Part shown: one piece after another, positions 47,681-56,388 of the stretch
Layout of the letters: each line of letters starts with the position of its first letter
Position numbering within the stretch: position 1 is the stretch's first letter
Source of the DNA: an uncultured Thalassolituus sp.
GTDB taxonomy: Bacteria > Pseudomonadota > Gammaproteobacteria > Pseudomonadales > Oceanobacteraceae
DNA length: 64,000 nt
Assembly (NCBI GenBank): GCA_913061435.1
Contig: CAJXUK010000004.1
Coordinates: 1 to 64,000, forward strand
Direction of reading: 5' to 3'
Notes under the pieces: model-generated
Told to the model about the DNA's origin: nothing
Database searches by the model: none
The model's input: the letters and a program-made list of their open reading frames with translations, nothing else
Position numbers and translations under genes: made by a program

Positions 47681-50142
47681 GCTTCTTGCCAGGTTATTTG
47701 TAAAATACTTTGACGCAGGCTAGCGTCTAATACTTTTTCTAATTCTTGGGTCATGGCGGTTAAACTGTCATCAAAGACAATCTGTTCGTCGTCATTTTTC
47801 TGAATCAACTCTTGGCTCAATAGCTGGTTAATCAATGTGCGGAATAAATTTTTATCAAAAAATTCCGGTGTGCTGATACCGTGCAATACCGAAATTCGTG
47901 ACGCGAGTAGAGATGATTGTTCTTCTAATTCTTGTGCTGTTGTATGTCCACTGCCTATTTTTTGCAGCAGTGATAAGGTCAAGAAATAGCGTTCTTGAGT
48001 CTGCATCGCTACCTGTGCAAAACCAGAGAGCTTTAAGTATTCGTTGGTGTTGGCCGCAGGACGGCTAAAGCACTCACCGTTGCGATCGAGCAAGCCTAAT
48101 CCAACTAATGCCTCTAGCCATATATCGACAACTTTTGGCAGTTCTTCTATTTCCCAGCGTAGAAATAATTCAGCCTTAAAGAAGGGGTAGAGAAATTTGC
48201 AAAGTGTTTGTATTTCAGCAAGCTCATGCTCGCGGTTATTAACGAATAAGCTGGCTAGTAATGACGGCATCGCAAATAGGTGGAATACGTTGTTGCGATA
48301 GTAGCTTAGGGTGACAGCTTGGCTGTCATCGGCTTGAATGATATCGCCTAAACTGTGTTTCACAACCGAGATCATGCCCATTTTTTCGGCGTACTCAATC
48401 CAATCTTTACCTTGTCCGTCCGGAATTTCAACGAGATCAGAGTAGGGTAGTGAGAGTAATAAGCGCTTGTAGTCGTCGAGTTTATTGGCTAATAGTTGCG
48501 CGTCCATGGCTAGGTGTGGCGTTGCCAGTAAACCTGTTGCTACTAGGTTAATAGGGTTAACTGATGCAGCATTGTTGATTTGGGTGGCAACTTCTGAGGC
48601 CAGCTTGTTAACGACACGGTTGGTCCAGAGGGGTTTGAAATTATGATCGGCGCGCTCTTCTCGCCAGTTAGGTTGTTCTTTATCTAGCAGCTGATCAAAG
48701 TTGATTGGGTCGCCAAAGGTAACGCGAACTTTACCGAAGGAGCGCTTCATGTTGCGAATGGATGAAAAAATACTGCCTAGGCCTTCTTTTTTCTTTTTCT
48801 TACCTTTTAATTCGCCTTGATAACTGCTGGATTCAAATACTTTTTCATAGCCAACGTACACAGGCATAAAAATGATGGGTTTGCGTGAGTCACGTAAATA
48901 GCTGCGTAAGGTCATGGCTAGCATGCCCGCTTTAGGATTTAAGGTACGACCGGTGCGACTGCGGCCTCCTTCTACAAAATACTCGGTGGAATAACCTTGG
49001 CTGAATACGGAGTGCAAATATTCATCAAATACCGCGGCATAGAGTTTGTTACCTTTAAATGTGCGACGCATAAAAAAAGCACCGCCACGGCGAAGGATAG
49101 GGCCGACAATGGGCATGTTGAGGTTAATACCGGCGGCAATGTGCGGTACTTGTAGGCCATTGTGATAGAGCACGTAAGACAATAATAAGTAATCGATGTG
49201 GCTGCGGTGACAGGGCACATAAATAATTTCGTTATCTTTGTTGGCGCTTTGTAGGCGTTCTATATTGTATACGTTTACGCCGTTATAAATTTTATTCCAA
49301 ACCCATGTCAGTACAATATCTAAAAAACGGATGGCGCTGTGAGTCATGTTGGCAGCAATTTCATCGGCGTATTTAAGTGCCAGTGCGTTGGCTTTTTTTC
49401 GGCTGATGTTTTTGGTTTTCATTTCTTCTTCAATAGCTTCTAGAACTAAAGGTTTGCGTGGAAGCTGATGAACCAAGGTGCTGCGGTGGGATAAGTCTGG
49501 GCCTAAAACGGTAGCGTTTACTTGGCGAAAGTGAACGCGCAACACCCGTGACAATTTACGCGCGGTAATTTCGGTATCTTTACCTTCGTTAATTAGTTGG
49601 CGTAAAGAGATCGGCGTACTGAAGCGTATGGCGGTTTCGCGCCCGTTGAGAATAATTGCCATCATGGTTGATAAGCGGCCCCCTAGGGTGCCACTGCTCT
49701 GTAACCATATTTTCAAAAAAGAGCGTTCTTTTTCTGGGCTGCGTCCCCAGTAAACCGTGACGGGGACAATTTGTATGTCTTGCTCTTCTTGCTCGCGAAT
49801 TAAATCAATCCAGCGAGTGAGTCGTTTTGAAACAAGCGGCGTGCCGCGTTTACGAAAAGGAGCACCAGCGCGTTTGTAGCTGGAGAAAAAAGGGTTGATG
49901 TCTTTTTTTTCATCAGCAATAACTGTGTCTGCTGTACTGGGTAGACCTGCTGCGGTAATAACGCGGTCGATGACCAGTTCTTGGCCATAAGATTGATACT
50001 GCTGAGCGAACACGATGGGTTTGTTTGGATCAAGATTCAAATCAGCTACGCTGGGGCCAATGATTTTGCTGTTCACCAACGTGTGGATCAGGCGTTGATT
50101 GATGCGAAATAGACCATTTTCAATCAGTCTGATTAATTTCAT
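47677..50142 (-). CDS. plsB: Glycerol-3-phosphate 1-O-acyltransferase PlsB
   Basis: This membrane enzyme starts phospholipid synthesis by acylating glycerol-3-phosphate. The four acyltransferase blocks are intact: CHRSHIDYLLLSY (HX4D), GGAFFMRRTFKGN, YFVEGGRSRTGR, and FMPVYVGYEKV. 821 aa from ATG 50142 (MKLIRLIENG), typical of gammaproteobacterial PlsB. The upstream in-frame extension (12 residues) has no better site. Confidence 0.96.
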   Translation of the reverse strand: MKLIRLIENGLFRINQRLIHTLVNSKIIGPSVADLNLDPNKPIVFAQQYQSYGQELVIDRVITAAGLPSTADTVIADEKKDINPFFSSYKRAGAPFRKRGTPLVSKRLTRWIDLIREQEEQDIQIVPVTVYWGRSPEKERSFLKIWLQSSGTLGGRLSTMMAIILNGRETAIRFSTPISLRQLINEGKDTEITARKLSRVLRVHFRQVNATVLGPDLSHRSTLVHQLPRKPLVLEAIEEEMKTKNISRKKANALALKYADEIAANMTHSAIRFLDIVLTWVWNKIYNGVNVYNIERLQSANKDNEIIYVPCHRSHIDYLLLSYVLYHNGLQVPHIAAGINLNMPIVGPILRRGGAFFMRRTFKGNKLYAAVFDEYLHSVFSQGYSTEYFVEGGRSRTGRTLNPKAGMLAMTLRSYLRDSRKPIIFMPVYVGYEKVFESSSYQGELKGKKKKKEGLGSIFSSIRNMKRSFGKVRVTFGDPINFDQLLDKEQPNWREERADHNFKPLWTNRVVNKLASEVATQINNAASVNPINLVATGLLATPHLAMDAQLLANKLDDYKRLLLSLPYSDLVEIPDGQGKDWIEYAEKMGMISVVKHSLGDIIQADDSQAVTLSYYRNNVFHLFAMPSLLASLFVNNREHELAEIQTLCKFLYPFFKAELFLRWEIEELPKVVDIWLEALVGLGLLDRNGECFSRPAANTNEYLKLSGFAQVAMQTQERYFLTLSLLQKIGSGHTTAQELEEQSSLLASRISVLHGISTPEFFDKNLFRTLINQLLSQELIQKNDDEQIVFDDSLTAMTQELEKVLDASLRQSILQITWQEA

Positions 50143-50312
50143 GCTTACAATTCCAAAATAAATACTTATAAACGCCAAGTTTACCTGCTTGCCGTGTTGG
50201 TTGAAATAATTATCACTGGAGTTTAAGAAACTTACGGCATTGTTGCTGCTTATTGTCTTGCAGAATTAATAGATTGAAAGAAATTTTGCTGGGTTGATTG
50301 GCGTTTTGCTGA

Positions 50313-50552
50313 TCAATAATGAGGAGGGGGTGGTTCTATAAAGCTACCGCCAGTTTGAGCCCCTTGGTTGCCACCAATGCTTTGGACTTGCTGATATAAA
50401 TATTTGAGTGCGTCTTTAGCGGTTTTATTATCCATTTGCAAAGTCACTAAGGCATCGTTTAGTGCGTCGATGTGATGTTCAAGGTAAGCGACTTTGGTTT
50501 CTAGCTGTTCTATTTGGTTTTGCATCTGCAGGGTTGGATCAATGTTTGACAT
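50313..50552 (-). CDS. slyX: SlyX family protein
   Basis: The 79-aa protein has an N-terminal coiled coil (QNQIEQLETKVAYLEHHID) and the family hallmark PPPPHY at the C-terminus. SlyX is a small cytoplasmic protein of unknown role. It stands alone here, 170 bp upstream of plsB on the same strand, rather than next to slyD. Confidence 0.92.
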   Translation of the reverse strand: MSNIDPTLQMQNQIEQLETKVAYLEHHIDALNDALVTLQMDNKTAKDALKYLYQQVQSIGGNQGAQTGGSFIEPPPPHY

Positions 50553-50749
50553 GGTGAACTCGTGAAAATGACTAATATTTGTACGTTTTTTAATCTATTT
50601 ATTATATCTGCGCCAGTATAACCTGTTTGTATTTCTATCGTGTTGATTTTTGTAAAAAATTAGGCTTTCATGGTTGAGCTTAATGGCTTTGTTTGGTCTT
50701 AGGTAACAGAATAACAGACAAAAATTTGTATCGAGAAAGTGAGAAAGTA

Positions 50750-51241
50750 ATGAAAGGTATTATGATTAAAAAAATTATTGTGAGCTTGGTGCTCGCACTG
50801 ATTGCTCCATTTATTTTAAAGTTAGCATTAAATAAAGTACTTGCAGGTATTACACTGGCGTCTAATGTGTCGTTGGCAGATAGCTTAACGTCGTTACCCA
50901 ACATTGGTGCTATCTACACAATTGTTGCGTTGATTTTCTTTGTGATTGCTTTTATTTCGGCATTAGCGGTTCCGGCCCGTCGTCGTCGTAGTCGTTCTAG
51001 TGGCACGGTTGTAGAAAGCGATGTGGATGATGGTCGTGAGCGCGGTATGGTTAAGTGGTTTAACGTTAAAAAAGGCTTTGGTTTTATTACTTGGGACGAT
51101 GGCGAAGATGTATTTGTTCACTTCCGTTCGATTCGAGGACAAGGGCATCGTTCGTTAACAGAAGGTCAGCGAGTTAAATTTATGGTTGTTCGTGGTCAAA
51201 AGGGCCCGCAAGCAGAAGATGTCTCTGTGGTAAGAAGCTAA
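50750..51241 (+). CDS. Membrane-tethered cold-shock-domain protein
   Basis: The 163-aa product joins two transmembrane helices ([19 protein letters not shown] near 7-25 and [20 protein letters not shown] near 55-75) to a basic linker ([10 protein letters not shown]) and a C-terminal cold-shock domain (about 100-163). The CSD has RNP1 as KGFGFITW and RNP2 as VFVHF, so nucleic-acid binding looks intact. Both termini should be cytoplasmic by the positive-inside rule. ATG 50750 follows a weak GAGAAAG site; the more upstream frame is less likely. It ends at a strong bidirectional terminator and has no operon partner. An RNA-binding function at the membrane is inferred. Confidence 0.85.
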   Translation: MKGIMIKKIIVSLVLALIAPFILKLALNKVLAGITLASNVSLADSLTSLPNIGAIYTIVALIFFVIAFISALAVPARRRRSRSSGTVVESDVDDGRERGMVKWFNVKKGFGFITWDDGEDVFVHFRSIRGQGHRSLTEGQRVKFMVVRGQKGPQAEDVSVVRS

Positions 51242-51260
51242 CTTTTTATTGTTAAAAAGC

Positions 51261-51303
51261 AGGCACAAAAAAGGGCGAATTTAACTCGCCCTTTTTTGTG
51301 CCT
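51261..51303. terminator. Bidirectional Rho-independent terminator
   Basis: An 18-bp inverted repeat (51261-51278 / 51286-51303) with core GGGCGA/TCGCCC, 7-nt loop, A-rich left and T-rich right arm. It sits between the converging cold-shock-domain and suhB genes. Confidence 0.92.
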
Positions 51304-51339
51304 CAAATATAACGTTTTAAATCTGTGGTGATTTAAAGG

Positions 51340-52122
51340 TTATACTTTTTGGATCAGTTCTTTAAGTAAGCGTGGGTTGCCAACAAGAATGTCGGCTGGC
51401 GCTTTAATTAAAGGTGCTCCGGTTAGGTTAGCGGTTAAGCAACCTGCTTCGTGAGCAATTAAACTACCCGCATTGAGTGAAAATTCATCCATATCACATA
51501 ACATAGCACCATGCAGACGATCGGCGGCGGTATAAGCCATCATTAATACGCTGCTACCAAGGGCACGTACGTCATTGGCTTGGGTCATGATGTTGGTAAT
51601 TTTTTGGCGGATGTTTATTACGCGCTCGCCTTCAATGTGATTAGGTGTTTTGAACCCGATCAAGGCTTGGCTAATTTCACGCAGTTGCCCGCAGCGTAAG
51701 CGACGGTTATTAAGTTGTGCTCCGCGGCCACGGCTAGCACTGAACTCGTCACCGTTCATTGGGTTGACAACGACTGTGTGTTCGGTTTTACCATTAACTA
51801 GGCAACTTACGATGATGGCGAAATCAGGTAGGCCTACGCGAAAATTAACTAAATCATCGATGACACAAACTTGCCATTGATTTTTAGGTGTACCTTCAGA
51901 TGGGCTGTGAAAACCGGTTTCACGGCCTAGATAGCTGTCTTCTGGGCAGGCTTTCTTGAGCTCGAAAATAATGCTCTTTTCAAGGCCAATGGCGCAGTCA
52001 GCTACGAATTTTGATTTTTCCTGATCGCTACTCTGGTAGGGATCGAAACGGTCCAAGCTACGGACCAAGTCTTGTCCTGCATTACGTGCAGCACGCAGCG
52101 CAAGGTTTACAAGCGGTTGCAT
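51340..52122 (-). CDS. suhB: SuhB homologue with degenerate inositol monophosphatase active site
   Basis: The 260-aa protein is a full-length member of the inositol monophosphatase family and sits where suhB sits in Pseudomonas (divergent from trmJ-cysE-iscR). Normal motifs are replaced. GEE is GRE at 66-68. The DPLDGTTNF block is DDLVNF with about three residues deleted (89-94). The late W-D-x-A-A-G is F-S-L-N-A-G (214-219). So three acidic metal ligands, one Glu and two Asp, are lost. The fold-defining regions (MQPLVNLALRAARNAG, FSASRGRGAQLNNRRL, GSLIAHEAGCL) are kept and the frame is intact. It is probably not a phosphatase; SuhB's role in rRNA antitermination does not need catalysis. Confidence 0.85.
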   Translation of the reverse strand: MQPLVNLALRAARNAGQDLVRSLDRFDPYQSSDQEKSKFVADCAIGLEKSIIFELKKACPEDSYLGRETGFHSPSEGTPKNQWQVCVIDDLVNFRVGLPDFAIIVSCLVNGKTEHTVVVNPMNGDEFSASRGRGAQLNNRRLRCGQLREISQALIGFKTPNHIEGERVINIRQKITNIMTQANDVRALGSSVLMMAYTAADRLHGAMLCDMDEFSLNAGSLIAHEAGCLTANLTGAPLIKAPADILVGNPRLLKELIQKV

Positions 52123-52286
52123 AGGGCTACTAATCTCTTAAAGAACGGTGAACGCGCGAGTATAGCAAAAAACTTTAGAGATAAAAAATACTAAATAGGA
52201 TTTTACGCTGTTAGAATGCCGTCTTTTATTTTAAATGTTCACTTTTAGCGAAAGTATGGACATGCCAGCTACTAAGAAGAAGCCTC

Positions 52287-53087
52287 ATGTTAGATCAGAT
52301 TAAAATTGTTTTAGTAAATACTACTCATTCCGGCAATATTGGCGCAGCCGCGCGTGCTATGAAAAATATGGGGGTTACGCAATTAGTTCTGGTTGATCCT
52401 ATCGCAGAAATTGATGGCGATGCTATTGTCCGCGCTTCTGGGGCTTCAGAAATATTAGACAGTTGTATTACGGTTGCGAGCTTAGATGAAGCGGTAGCCG
52501 ATTGTGGCTTGGTGATTGGTACCAGTGCTCGGGGCAGACATATTCCTTGGCCTTTGTGTTCGCCACGGGAATGTGCCGATAAAGCAAAAACAGCGGTCGC
52601 TAACCATAACCGTGTGGCTTTGGTGTTTGGGCGTGAATCTCGTGGCTTGACCAACGAAGAATTGCATAAATGTAATGCCCACGTTCATATTCCAACCAAT
52701 CCGGATTTTAGTTCGTTAAATATTGCGGCCGCTGTGCAAGTTTTATGTTATGAAATGCGTCTGGCATCCTTAGAAGAAGAAACCGTGACCAGCAGTAATA
52801 CATGGGGAGTGGAGTGGGATTATGAGCTGGCAAAGCATGACGACATGGAGCGCTTTTTTGATCATTTAAAGCAGTCTTTGGTTGATATCGACTTTTTAGA
52901 CCCCAATACACCTAAGCAGTTAATGACACGGTTGCGCCGAATGTTTCAAAGAACCGCGTTGGATACCATGGAAGTCAGTATGATGCGTGGTATTTTAGCG
53001 GCGGTGCAGCGCAAAGCGACGATTGCTAATGACTCTGCCATTAAACAGCAAACAGACACGCAAACAGACAAACAAAAGAAGGGCTAA
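52287..53087 (+). CDS. trmJ: tRNA (cytidine/uridine-32-2'-O)-methyltransferase TrmJ
   Basis: This SPOUT-family 2'-O-methyltransferase acts on position 32 of tRNAs. Signature segments: NTTHSGNIGAAARAMKNMG at the N-terminus, LVFGRESRGLTNEEL (knot), and IPTNPDFSSLNIAAAVQVL. The C-terminal extension (about 160-266) holds the substrate-recognition part, and ends in a QTDTQTDK repeat. 266 aa. cysE begins 6 bp later. Confidence 0.95.
   Translation: MLDQIKIVLVNTTHSGNIGAAARAMKNMGVTQLVLVDPIAEIDGDAIVRASGASEILDSCITVASLDEAVADCGLVIGTSARGRHIPWPLCSPRECADKAKTAVANHNRVALVFGRESRGLTNEELHKCNAHVHIPTNPDFSSLNIAAAVQVLCYEMRLASLEEETVTSSNTWGVEWDYELAKHDDMERFFDHLKQSLVDIDFLDPNTPKQLMTRLRRMFQRTALDTMEVSMMRGILAAVQRKATIANDSAIKQQTDTQTDKQKKG
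53049..53072 (+). repeat. 12-bp x2 tandem repeat at the trmJ 3' end
   Basis: CAAACAGACACG (53049-53060) is followed by CAAACAGACAAA (53061-53072), encoding QTDTQTDK-type residues 15 bp before the stop codon. Confidence 0.8.
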
Positions 53088-53093
53088 AAAATC

Positions 53094-53903
53094 ATGTTAC
53101 GACGTATACGACAAGATGTAGCCTGTGTATTTGAGCGTGACCCAGCGGCACGCAATACTTTTGAGGTGTTAACAACTTACCCTGGTGTGCACGCTATTTT
53201 ACATTACCGCATTGCTAACTGGATGTGGCGTAAAGGTTTGAAGTGGCTGGCGCGCTTTTTATCGACCTTTAGTCGTTGGATGACAGGTATTGAAATTCAC
53301 CCAGGCGCTACGATTGGCGAACGCTTTTTTATCGACCATGGCATGGGTGTAGTGATTGGTGAAACTGCCGAAATTGGTAATGATTGTACGCTTTATCATG
53401 GAGTGACTTTGGGCGGTACTAGCTGGAAAAAAGGTAAGCGTCACCCAACCTTATGCGATGGGGTTGTTGTTGGTGCTGGGGCTAAAGTGCTGGGGCCCAT
53501 TATTGTGCATGAAGGTGCGCGCATAGGCTCTAATGCGGTAGTGACCAAAGAGGTGCCTGCGGGTGTCAGCGTGGTGGGTATTCCTGGTCGTATTGTGCGT
53601 AAAAAAGACACAGAGCAAGAAAAACGCCGGAAAGACATTGCCGATAAAATTGGCTTTGATGCCTACGGCATGGCGGATGAGATGCCAGATCCGATTGCGC
53701 GCTCAGTGAACAACTTGATGGATCATATGGTTGCAGTGGATTGTAAAATTAACAATATTTGTAAATCCCTTAATCGTTTGGGTGATACTTCTTGCGATGA
53801 GGCTTTACCAGAATTAAAAGCGTCTCATGTTGAGTCTTTGTCGGATAAAAAACGCTCGCAGGCGCAAGCGGGTGACGGTCCTTTGGCCGGTAAAGAACAG
53901 TAG
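53094..53903 (+). CDS. cysE: Serine O-acetyltransferase CysE
   Basis: CysE acetylates serine to O-acetylserine, feeding cysteine synthesis (cysM lies elsewhere in the window). The left-handed beta-helix repeats start at [20 protein letters not shown], with the GETAEIGND and [10 protein letters not shown] motifs and catalytic His residues. 269 aa; the C-terminal tail after LNRL is longer and more polar than in short CysE forms. Operon: trmJ-cysE, then iscR after a promoter. Confidence 0.95.
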   Translation: MLRRIRQDVACVFERDPAARNTFEVLTTYPGVHAILHYRIANWMWRKGLKWLARFLSTFSRWMTGIEIHPGATIGERFFIDHGMGVVIGETAEIGNDCTLYHGVTLGGTSWKKGKRHPTLCDGVVVGAGAKVLGPIIVHEGARIGSNAVVTKEVPAGVSVVGIPGRIVRKKDTEQEKRRKDIADKIGFDAYGMADEMPDPIARSVNNLMDHMVAVDCKINNICKSLNRLGDTSCDEALPELKASHVESLSDKKRSQAQAGDGPLAGKEQ

Positions 53904-53905
53904 TT

Positions 53906-53930
53906 ATACTTGACTATTTTACTGGGAATT
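53906..53930 (+). promoter_or_regulatory. Candidate IscR type-1 binding site
   Basis: The first 16 bases (ATACTTGACTATTTTA) fit the IscR type-1 consensus at every position; the right half fits less well (matches at 4 of 9). It overlaps the -35 of the iscR promoter, the place from which Fe-S-loaded IscR represses its own operon in other bacteria. Confidence 0.6.
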
Positions 53931-53939
53931 AAGCATAAT
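53910..53939 (+). promoter_or_regulatory. Sigma-70 promoter of iscR
   Basis: TTGACT (53910-53915) and CATAAT (53934-53939), 18-bp spacer, 45 bp before the iscR start. The start of this promoter lies only 7 bp after the cysE stop. Confidence 0.65.
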
Positions 53940-53984
53940 GGCGTCAATTATTGTTAATCAAACGACTTTTCTGGAGGCCACACT

Positions 53985-54491
53985 GTGCGCTTAACAACTA
54001 AGGGGCGGTATGCCGTTACCGCTATGCTGGATTTGGCGATACATGCCAAACAAGGCCCAGTCAGTTTAGGTGATATTTCTGGCCGACAAGGGATATCACT
54101 TTCGTATCTTGAGCAGCTATTTGCCAAGCTGCGTCGCAGCGAATTAGTGTCCAGTGTTCGTGGCCCAGGTGGTGGTTATCACTTGAATCGCAGTGGTGAA
54201 GATATTAACGTTGCTCAGGTTGTTGATGCGGTTAATGAATCGATGGATGTTACGCGTTGTGAAGGCAAGGGCAATTGTCAGCGCGGTGAGGCGTGTTTAA
54301 CACATCATCTATGGAATGATTTAAGTGAGCAAATCCATTCATTTTTAGAAAGCATTACCTTGCAAAGTTTGGTTGATCGTCAAGAAATTCAAATTATTGC
54401 TAAGCGCCAAGATAGCTATCAGCAAGGTAGTCAAACAGACCAAGACTTAACTAATAATCGCATCAGTGTGATTGATGATCTGGTCTTGTAA
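53985..54491 (+). CDS. iscR: Fe-S cluster-regulated transcription factor IscR
   Basis: This Rrf2-family repressor senses Fe-S status by binding a 2Fe-2S cluster. The winged-helix N-terminus reads [18 protein letters not shown]; recognition helix [14 protein letters not shown]. Cluster Cys residues appear in [13 protein letters not shown] (positions about 92, 98, 104), followed by the His-containing THHLW. GTG 53985 has GGAGG 8 nt upstream. 168 aa. A cysteine desulfurase follows 21 bp later. Confidence 0.95.
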   Translation: MRLTTKGRYAVTAMLDLAIHAKQGPVSLGDISGRQGISLSYLEQLFAKLRRSELVSSVRGPGGGYHLNRSGEDINVAQVVDAVNESMDVTRCEGKGNCQRGEACLTHHLWNDLSEQIHSFLESITLQSLVDRQEIQIIAKRQDSYQQGSQTDQDLTNNRISVIDDLVL

Positions 54492-54512
54492 ATTCATTTT
54501 TTTAGGTTTCCC

Positions 54513-55658
54513 ATGAAACTTGTATATCTAGATTACGCCGCTACCACGCCGGTTGCTCCTGAAGTCGCTGAAGTGATGGCGCAACATCTTACCTTAGATG
54601 GCAATTTTGCTAATCCGGCTTCTCGTTCACATCGCTTTGGTTGGCAGGCAGAAGAAGCGGTTGAAAGTGCTCGTATAACCTTGGCTAAACTGATTGGTGC
54701 CAATAATCGTGAGATTGTTTGGACCAGTGGTGCAACAGAATCGAATAATCTTGCGCTCAAGGGCGTTATGGAAAATTTTGATTCTGGTCATATTATAACG
54801 TCGAGTATTGAGCACAAAGCTGTGCTTGATACGTGCGCGCATTTACAAACGGCCAAGGGCGGTGGCTTTGATGTTACCTATTTGGTACCTAATAAAGATG
54901 GCTTAATAACTGCCGAGCAGGTACAGAAAGTACTTCGCGACGATACGCGCTTAGTCAGTTTAATGTTGGTTAATAACGAAATAGGCAATGTCACCGATAT
55001 TAAAGCCATTGCCGCTGTGCTGGCTAATCACCCGGCGTTATTGCATTGTGATGCGGCTCAAGGTACCGGTAAGGTGGCGATCGATGTCAACGAGTTGGGT
55101 GTTGATTTGTTGTCATTGTGCGGTCATAAAATGTATGGGCCCAAAGGCATTGGTGCTTTGTACGTTCGTAAAGCACCTCATATTAAAGTGCAGCAACAAA
55201 TTCACGGTGGCGGCCATGAGCGCGGTATGCGTTCGGGTACATTGGCCACCCATCAGATAGTGGGCATTGCTAAAGCGGCTGAATTAGTCATGGCTAATTT
55301 AGATGCAGATATTCAACATGCCGCGCAGTTGCGTGACCAGCTTTGGCACGGTCTAGAGGCTCTTGGGGGCGTGCGGCGCAATACTCATTTAACTTATTGC
55401 AGCCCAAATCATTTGAATGTCAGTTTTGCTGGGGTCGTTGGAGAGATATTGTTGGCTTCTCTGGCGCAGTTAGCTGTGTCCTCAGGCAGTGCTTGTAATT
55501 CTGCCAGTGTGGCTCCGTCGTTTGTGTTGACAGCCTTGGGTTTACCCGACGATTTAGCCCACGCGGGTATCCGCTTTAGTGTGGGTCGTTATTCAACCGC
55601 AGAGGATGTTGAATTTGCTTTGTCAGAAATAAGCAGAGTTTTGCAAGCATTGCGTTAA
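54513..55658 (+). CDS. iscS: Cysteine desulfurase (IscS/NifS family)
   Basis: This PLP enzyme releases sulfur from cysteine for Fe-S clusters and thio-modifications. It has YLDYAATTPVAPEV at the start, TSGATESNNLALKG, the PLP-associated SSIEHKAVLD, the PLP Lys in CGHKMYGPKGIG, and the sulfur-carrying Cys in SSGSACNSASVAPS. At 381 aa it is about 23 residues shorter than E. coli IscS, mostly at the C-terminus, which contacts IscU there. The iscU, iscA, hscB, hscA and fdx genes that should follow are missing; ndk is next. It could serve a different scaffold or tRNA thiolation. Confidence 0.88.
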   Translation: MKLVYLDYAATTPVAPEVAEVMAQHLTLDGNFANPASRSHRFGWQAEEAVESARITLAKLIGANNREIVWTSGATESNNLALKGVMENFDSGHIITSSIEHKAVLDTCAHLQTAKGGGFDVTYLVPNKDGLITAEQVQKVLRDDTRLVSLMLVNNEIGNVTDIKAIAAVLANHPALLHCDAAQGTGKVAIDVNELGVDLLSLCGHKMYGPKGIGALYVRKAPHIKVQQQIHGGGHERGMRSGTLATHQIVGIAKAAELVMANLDADIQHAAQLRDQLWHGLEALGGVRRNTHLTYCSPNHLNVSFAGVVGEILLASLAQLAVSSGSACNSASVAPSFVLTALGLPDDLAHAGIRFSVGRYSTAEDVEFALSEISRVLQALR

Positions 55659-55757
55659 TGTACAGCGGATAACTTATAAATCCATTCTAATTTACTCAAA
55701 ACCTGCGTATACTCCGCTGGTTTTTTATACCCTTAAATCCCATATTGGAGAATAATC

Positions 55758-56186
55758 ATGGCGATCGAACGCACTTTTTCTATTGTTAAGCCTGACGCAG
55801 TTGCTAAAAACGTAATTGGCGAAATCTACAGCCGTTTTGAAAAAGCAGGCTTGCAAGTCATTGCTTCTAAAATGGTTCATTTAGATGACGAAAAAGCGGG
55901 TGGTTTTTACGCTGAGCACGCTGAACGTCCTTTCTTCAAAGACCTTGTTGGTTTTATGACTTCTGGTCCTGTTATGGTTCAGGTTTTAGAAGGCGAAGGC
56001 GCTGTTCTTAAGAACCGCGAGCTAATGGGCGCAACTAACCCTAAAGAAGCTGAAGCAGGTACTATCCGCGCTGATTTCGCTGAAAGCATCGATGCTAACG
56101 CTGTTCACGGTTCTGATTCTTTAGAATCTGCTGCTCGTGAAATCGCGTACTTCTTCTCTGATAACGAAATCTGCCCACGCGGTTAA
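55758..56186 (+). CDS. ndk: Nucleoside diphosphate kinase
   Basis: Ndk transfers the gamma phosphate among NTPs through a phospho-His. [17 protein letters not shown] begins the protein; the active His is in [12 protein letters not shown] (near 117). 142 aa, standard. TTGGAG lies 10 nt before the ATG. In Pseudomonas ndk closes the isc region, and here it follows the desulfurase by 99 bp. Confidence 0.97.
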   Translation: MAIERTFSIVKPDAVAKNVIGEIYSRFEKAGLQVIASKMVHLDDEKAGGFYAEHAERPFFKDLVGFMTSGPVMVQVLEGEGAVLKNRELMGATNPKEAEAGTIRADFAESIDANAVHGSDSLESAAREIAYFFSDNEICPRG

Positions 56187-56222
56187 TTTCTGAGTTAGAA
56201 GGTATTTTAAATACCTACTTTT

Positions 56223-56266
56223 GAGAGCAGTGTGCAATCTTTGACTGCACGCTGCTTTCTCAGTTT
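56223..56266 (+). terminator. Stem-loop terminator/attenuator between ndk and rlmN
   Basis: Paired arms with core AGCAG-GTGCA (56223-56236) and TGCAC-CTGCT (56246-56261) are followed by CAGTTTT. The T tract is short, so termination may be partial. A smaller AGGTATT/AATACCT stem precedes it. Confidence 0.5.
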
Positions 56267-56388
56267 TAACCAAGCCATAAAACAGCCATTTCCCTTGTGT
56301 TTTTATTGTTACGAGTTAATGAAAACAAAAGAATACAACGGAAATGGTTTATCCGCTCAGGATGATACTCCCACTGCTGGTGACCAAG

